NCBI GenBank assembly: GCA_016802295.1
Contig: JAESIW010000138.1
Location: 1,792,521 to 1,856,520 of the forward strand
Reading direction: 5' to 3'
From: Brachionus rotundiformis
Lineage: Eukaryota; Rotifera; Eurotatoria; Ploima; Brachionidae
Length of the DNA stretch: 64,000 nt
The notes under the pieces were generated by a model that was not told the origin of the DNA, did not search any database, and worked only from the letters and a program-made list of their open reading frames with translations. The position numbers and the translations under genes were made by a program. Positions 58,228-64,000 of the stretch are shown piece by piece; within the stretch, counting starts at the first letter, position 1; the number at the start of each line of letters is the position of its first letter.

Positions 58228-58840
58228 TCAGTATTTGATGGGATTATAGTAGTTTTCATTTGGCTGGGCGGGATGGTATGAAACTGGGACTTGTGGATTG
58301 CTGACTGGGTACGAGGTGGCCGCTGGAATTATTGGCATGGTATTGACTGGGTAACCATTGTTCATTGGATACAAATTGGTTTCATATGGCCGATTTACTG
58401 CCTGATTGACTGGATATACCACACTAGAGCCACTATAGCCAACTACGCTTGTTCTTAACATCCTCCCTTTAAATTTAAATAAAGCTTAAATTCAGTTTTA
58501 ATTCTTGTTAACTAACTTTTTCTCTTATTTATGGCACATATTACCATAATCAAGCTGACAAGAAAAATAAGTAGAAAAATTCCTGTTCTAGAAATTAATT
58601 TTAAAAATTAGTAATTAATTAGTTTCTTTTTACAAAATGTAAGGCCAGAAGATAAAGCTTGTGCCACAACATGCACTCGCAGCCGAGTAGGCTACACCTG
58701 TACAGCAACTTGTTGGACAGCTTAGGTAATATTAATAGATAAAATGTTTATTTTAAACATAATGGGTTAAATTTACTTGGTATAGATTGTTAAATATCTT
58801 TGTCTATATGGACATCTGACAGATTGAGAATTCTTAATTG
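58228..58840 (-). CDS. Small Cys-rich single-pass membrane protein (Shisa/CYYR1-like), 5' end unresolved
   Basis: At least four exons in matching phase: about 58840-58777, 58720-58634, 58587-58517 and 58466-58228. The outer part is Cys-rich (RCPYRQRY, then CPTSCCTGVAYSAASACCG), followed by one membrane helix (GIFLLIFLVSLIMVICAI), a basic stop-transfer (NKRKRR) and a cytoplasmic tail rich in Tyr, Pro and Asn (YPVN, NYYNPIKY). This layout, paired Cys, one helix and a Pro/Tyr tail, is that of the Shisa/CYYR1/VOPP1/WBP1 group of adaptor proteins. I could not find the signal-peptide exon, so the start is open. Only the last exon appears as a long ORF, which would hide this gene from simple searches. 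Confidence 0.5.
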
Positions 58841-59449
58841 AACAATCAGTATTTATTTAAATTATTTATTTATTTATAAGTTTTTATTGTGAATACTTTG
58901 ATCAATTGAATCAAAAAAATTAGAATTGTTAATTTAAGCATTTTAAAATAAAATGATTAATAATATTTGTGAAATTAAAAGTTAATGTTAAAAATTATTG
59001 ATTTTATTATTTCCTTTTTTAAGTAAAAAGACTCCATGGAGACATTAATAGACATGGCGTTAGTCAAATTTTTATTATTTTCTTTTAAATTTAAGAAAAC
59101 TTAGAATATTTTAATTAATTATAAAATTTTCTTTTTAAATAATCAAGTGGGGCTTATTTAATTAAAAAAAATAAAATATTTGCTAGATAATCATTACTTA
59201 ATTGGACGAAATAAGATTAAGATAAAAAAAATTATATACTTTTTTTTATATAAAACAAAATTTTATTAGATAAAATGTTTTTTATATTTCATTTATATGT
59301 CAAATTGATTGATAACCCATCCCCGTTAAGTATAGTATAAACCTTTCATAGATCAAAGACAAAAAAATTATAAAAAAAAAATCATTAAAAAGATAAAATT
59401 TTTACAATTAATCTAAATTAAAATAAACTTTTTAAAGTTTTAAAATGTT
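58841..59449. other. AT-rich intergenic region
   Basis: About 600 bp, with the start of the Cys-rich membrane protein gene on the left and the 3' end of Rif1 on the right (both minus strand). The missing first exon of the former may lie here; none is convincing. Confidence 0.4.
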
Positions 59450-62400
59450 TCACTGCTTGACTAGTTTGGATTCGATGACAACTCGAATCGTTTCTTGACT
59501 AGATGTGTACAAGTCAGCCATCATGCGTCTACTTTGGTCCATTTTGCGGCTAAGATCGAGCAAATCTTGGGCACTCATTGGGCCCAATTGAGCATCGTCA
59601 AGCATTAGTTTCATTTCACGTTCATAATTGGCAAACATAGAGACCAATTTTTCACCAAAATCAAACTTTTCTTTCTGTTGGTCAACATCCATTTTGATCC
59701 TTTCGGCAAGACATTCTATGCTCGTGTCTAGTGCAGTCACTTCTTCCATTTTTTCCATCTTTTCCATTTCTTCTTCAACAGAGCCCATGGTGACCAATTT
59801 TTTGTCCTCTTTGGCCAACAGATCTGCACTCTTTTCCTCAAAATTTTTCACCAAACTAACATAGTTATCATATTTTGGACACCTTAGTGGCAATGCGTTT
59901 ATTTCGCTGCTACTTAGCGAACAAAAGTCTCCCACTGTCAAAATATTCTTGTACTTAAAGTATTTGAGTGAACCAAGTTTTTGCATGTACAGACTAGTGT
60001 CCACTTTGTCAAAAACCAAATCTATGGACAATTTAGATTGGCGAAGCTTTTCGCATATTTTGAATTCGTTTATTCCCTCCATTAGGCTGATTGTCCTGTT
60101 AACTGACTTGGGCGAGTCGTAGTTCGGAGTCGAGACCGGCAATGAATTGGACAAGCCTATCTTGCTCTGGGCTATTGGTGACTCGGTTTTTGACTGCATT
60201 TGCTGTTGTATGATGCTCGAGCGCTGGCTCATCACCCGATTTGTGGATATAAAGTCCAAAAATGAGGCCGAGCTTGGTGAATTTTGAACATTTGGTGCAG
60301 ATTTAGAGTTTGGAGTGGTAGGAGCTGACTGGCTGATAGTTGGTTTCACAGTCTCAACAGTGCTTGGGACAATAAGACTTGAACTAGCTGGACTAGCCGG
60401 GACTGGCGCGCTTGTGGCCGGATTTTTGCCTCCGAAATATGGAGATAGAACTATCTTGGCCTTATTTTGCATCCTGGGCGTAGATCTGAATATTGATTTC
60501 CTAAAATTTGGTTCTATTTCTTCAATGCGGACTGACTCGCAAAAACTAACTCGCCTTTTGCCAGGCGTGTCCAGCTCGAGCGGAATCACAGTCTCTGATT
60601 GATTGAGAATTTTTTTTTTCAATATACTCGTAGTTGGTGTATTGTTCAGCTTGTGCATCAGGTCATCGGTGGTCTTTTTGACCGCAGATGGTTTATCTGA
60701 CTCGGTTACTTGTTCCTCAACCACTGAGTCCAATGCTGGTTTCGGCGTTTCGACCACTTCGGTCACTGCTTCTTGAACTTTTTCCACCACATTCTCTTCT
60801 TTTTTTTTCTCCACCAAACTGGACAATGGTTGATCGTCATCTTCGTCATCGCTTGGCTTGACTGACTCATTCATAGACACGTCAACACTGGCTACAGATT
60901 CGGTCTTGTTGGTGCTCTCCATCAATTGGTCAGATTTCTCCTGTTTTTCCAATCTTTGTCGAGTTTGCTCGGACTGTTTGGTGTCCGCGTGTACTCCAAT
61001 AGATCCTTTCAATACCAAGCTTCTATACTTTAAAAGAGTTTTTCTCGCTTGTTTGGAATTTTTGGCAATTTTTTTTGACTTTTTCAGCATCTTATTCCTC
61101 AATCTGAGCATTTCGATGTTATTTTTTTTCTTTTTTTTTAAATTATCTATTTTGTCCAGCAAGCAATCACCCAATTTGTCCATTTGTTCGCCAACAGTTT
61201 CGTTGCTTTTGACCTCAATCGCTTGTATTTCTTTGCTTGGGTTAAGCTTGCTGTGAAATTTGATTACAGACTCAGTTGGTTGTTCGGCGACCAAGGACTT
61301 GTACTGAAAAATGGCCATGGCTGACTGGTCGTTCATTTTTTCGCCAGTGGCAAGCTCACTGGTCTGAGTGTTGGTGTCCTCGTCCATGACGCTACAGCTT
61401 AGCTGGCTGTCCACATCGATTGGTTGAACCTCCATGGGCACAAATGATTTATTTTTGCGCGTTTCTTTCTGGTGTTCGGTCAGCGGCTGCTTGGACCGCA
61501 GGCTCAAGCTTCGTCGACTCTTCAACTCTGGCTTGTTGATGGCAACAAAGTCTTTGTCCGGTTGCTGGTCAATTAGACCATTTAGGTCCAGTTTGCGCTT
61601 TGAATTGTGTCTAAGAGAGCGTGGTGAGGCTCTCGAGGCCTTGTTTTCTGGTGTGCGCACTGCCTTGGACGCTGATGCCGACTGCTGTTGCTGCTCTTTG
61701 AAAAAAGAAGTCCGGCCTGCCGGCGAGAAGACAAAGTGGGCTATGGAAATTGACGAATTGGACTCGGTTTTTAGGTTTTCTGGCGTGTTCTCCTTTTCTT
61801 CGTTGATCTCGGCCTCTTGGACAATGAATGTGCTTGTTGTATTATTTGTATTGAGCAGATCCAGTGGTTTAAAGCCTGGTAAAGATAGTACCATACTGTT
61901 GGGATTTTTTTTCTGAACCATTTCTTCTTTGATGTCCAAAAATAAGCTCTCGAGTCTTTTGGTGTAGTTGAGCGATTGTAGAGTTGACTTTCCGAATGTT
62001 GCGTTCCATGCTTGGAGGATTTTTTGTCTCAGACCAAGTTTGGTTGTGTAGGACAGAAATGAGAAGAATATGGGCTCGAATTTGTCCAGCAAATTCGAGT
62101 CAAATTCATGTGCCGAGTAGATTTTGGCCATGGTGTTTTGGATTAATGAGCAAATTTGTAGGCAAAATGTGTCGAATAGATCACTGGACTTTCGGCTAGA
62201 ATGGAACTGAATTGAGGGCTTTTCGCTTGAATGTTGTTTGTAGTGGGAATTCGAGTGAGAATTGGTTGTTGGAGTTTTGGCTGTTGTTTCCTGTTTGCTA
62301 AGCCAGTTGAGTTCGGACAATGATTCTATGGACCCGGCAAACGAGACAAGTAAATCATTTAGGGTCCAATTGTTTTTTGTCCGAGTGAACAAACAGCTAA

Positions 62401-64000
62401 GTTGTTCGATCAAAGTGCTGAATATTTGAATTGGTACTTTGCTTTCTTTGTCTGCTTTGGCATCGATGCTTTCTGAATTGTGTTCTTTTTTTAGCTCTGG
62501 ATCGAGCTCGTGCTCACCAAGCTTGGCACCTGACCACTGGTTTGCTTGACATTTTATAAATGAAAAGAAAAATTTGATTTGCTGGCCGATAAAGTCAATA
62601 ACACCAGTGGGAAATTGGTTGGTACTTCGCTTTGAAGCGATAAAAGTGCCAAGTGGCTCGTTCGACTGACTGGATGATGCGCAGAATGGCTCGAATTCGA
62701 ACACGTTCTGCAATAAGTTGAGAGAAAACTGGCCTTGCAGTTGAAGCAGTTTGAGTGTATTTTCAATCATGTAAGGTGTTGGTAGTTGTGGTGATTGGCT
62801 TGCCGATTGATTGGAGCTCTCGTAAAGCTCTTGCCAGTACTTGTATAGGCTGAATATCAAGCCTAAGTCAGATGTCTTTTTGTAATGTTGTAACAGCATT
62901 TGGAAAAGACTAGAGCACCAATTGTTGGCCAAAAAGTCTGGATCGTTGTCAACAGCTATTCGATTTTGCTTGACCAAGGCTGAAAATTGCTTGGCTATGT
63001 TCGAACATGAGCTCAGAACAAGCTTTATGTCACCCTTTTTGGTAAAAATTAATTATTTAATTTTTAATTTACCAAGAACCGATATTTTTAAATTTTAATT
63101 ATATTTCTTTTTGATAATTATTATACAGATAAAAAATTAATTTAATTAACAAAAAAAAATCTTTTATAGATCTAATGAAGCTTATAAGCTAATTATAAAA
63201 AAAATTTTAAAATTAATTAACTTACTTCTTGAATGTTGAGAATTTTATAATGACTAAATGGAAACAAAATACAATTATTAATCAAGCTTAAATTTTGTTC
63301 ACTCAACTAAAATTATTTAAAAAAAAGATAATTTTTGTCACATTTTAGACACAAATAAAATAATTACATCTAATTTATTTGTTTTATTTTTTGCCAATTT
63401 TAAATAGTCATAGAACTTTGTAGTCAAGTGTACCCATTGGTACAAATCGGCATTTTCGGCATGATTTGCCATCAGTTCGAAAAGAAGCCCTAGTTCATTC
63501 AAATACACTGTCAAATTATCTTCATCATTTGTCAATATTAAATTGGAACATTTTTTCATCAGCTTCAGCAAATTGGACCTTAAATCACTTTTTTCCGCAT
63601 AATGCTCTTTATAATTATCTCTTATATGGTACAACACTAGCCGTGCCATGGACGAAATAAATCTCTAGTACAAAAATTTAATTTTTTTTTCAGATAAATT
63701 ATTAAAATTTTACATTTTCATTATTTTTATTATTCAATGTGAAATTGTTAACAAAATCAAGTGAATTTGAGACAAAAAAATTCTGGTAATTTGGCAATAA
63801 AGAAGGATCAATGGCGACCTGCTTGTCAGAGGAACTCAATTGACTTTCGATTATCATGTCCTCGTCAAAAGATTCAAATATTTTGAATTGTAAGAGAACA
63901 GATAAACGTTTCCAAGTGTCCAGAATTAATGTTCCTTCATTGCTTTGATTTGATTTATTATTCATAAATATGTCAAAAAAATATTTCATCAAAAATATCC
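59450..64000 (-). CDS. rif1: Rif1, telomere and replication-timing factor (5' part outside window)
   Basis: The large last exon is about 63035-59450; earlier exons lie near 63226-63252 (short), about 63360-63655 and about 63710-64000, with further 5' exons beyond the window. Rif1 recruits protein phosphatase 1 to chromatin, limits origin firing and affects repair. Support: an N-terminal HEAT-like helical region (exons at the right); a long charged disordered middle; the PP1-docking pair SILK (about 60615-60628) and RVSF (about 60540-60557, in GKRRVSFCESV); a C-terminal block NILTVGDFCSLSSSEINALP followed by LRCPKYDNYV, which matches the Rif1 C-terminal domain (LTELEIYNLPIRSPK). The frame extends upstream of the first Met-like codon to an acceptor at 63036. 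Exact junctions of the small exons are uncertain. Confidence 0.82.

Overview
This is an animal (metazoan) nuclear genome window. It is very AT-rich, and genes are split by short GT-AG introns, mostly 45-100 bp, whose phases I could check one by one. It holds orthologues of animal-specific genes: a Dbx homeobox gene, an adhesion GPCR, a DOCK-D/zizimin GEF and a Drosophila-type cryptochrome. Compactness, base composition and tiny introns fit a small protostome such as a monogonont rotifer, but nothing in the window proves that. Some 'ORFs' start at GTG or TTG only because no real start codon lies in that exon. The exon models below replace them.

Layout. 0-8 kb: two decayed non-LTR retrotransposon remnants, SMG9, SmD3 and a RING protein. 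8-13.5 kb: a dispersed GC-richer repeat (copy A) and Dbx, flanked by long AT-rich spacers. 13.5-18.4 kb: a packed cluster of RBM48, MRPL24, PIGP overlapping ALKBH1, and a rhodopsin-like GPCR. 18.5-23.4 kb: two nearly identical dihydrodiol dehydrogenase (DHDH-like) genes in tandem; between them lies an inverted copy of part of the DOCK gene from 20 kb downstream, including repeat copy B. 23.6-28.8 kb: Nup43 with a small antisense ORF filling its third intron, a tRNA-Gly pseudogene, an intact tRNA-Gly(GCC) and cryptochrome. 30-33 kb: a GT31 glycosyltransferase gene, then inverted broken copies of its 3' half on both sides of an assembly gap (559 N). 33.7-36.2 kb: a PI31-domain protein with a long basic C-terminus. 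37.3-47.9 kb: a 17-exon DOCK9/10/11-type gene carrying repeat copy C in intron 10. 48.4-57.5 kb: another class A GPCR, an 11-exon adhesion GPCR with fibronectin-III-like domains, and casein kinase 1 gamma. 58.2-64 kb: a small Cys-rich single-pass membrane protein and Rif1, which runs off the right edge.

Most genes are housekeeping or signalling genes with no operon-like functional link. RNA-processing factors (SMG9, SmD3, RBM48) recur on the left side, but nothing shows that this is more than chance. The unusual content is structural: recent local duplications (DHDH pair, DOCK fragment, GT31 fragments), a dispersed repeat family, an antisense ORF within an intron, overlapping coding sequences, and several domain or tail changes in conserved proteins. 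I found no CRISPR array, bacterial-type operon or new multi-gene system.
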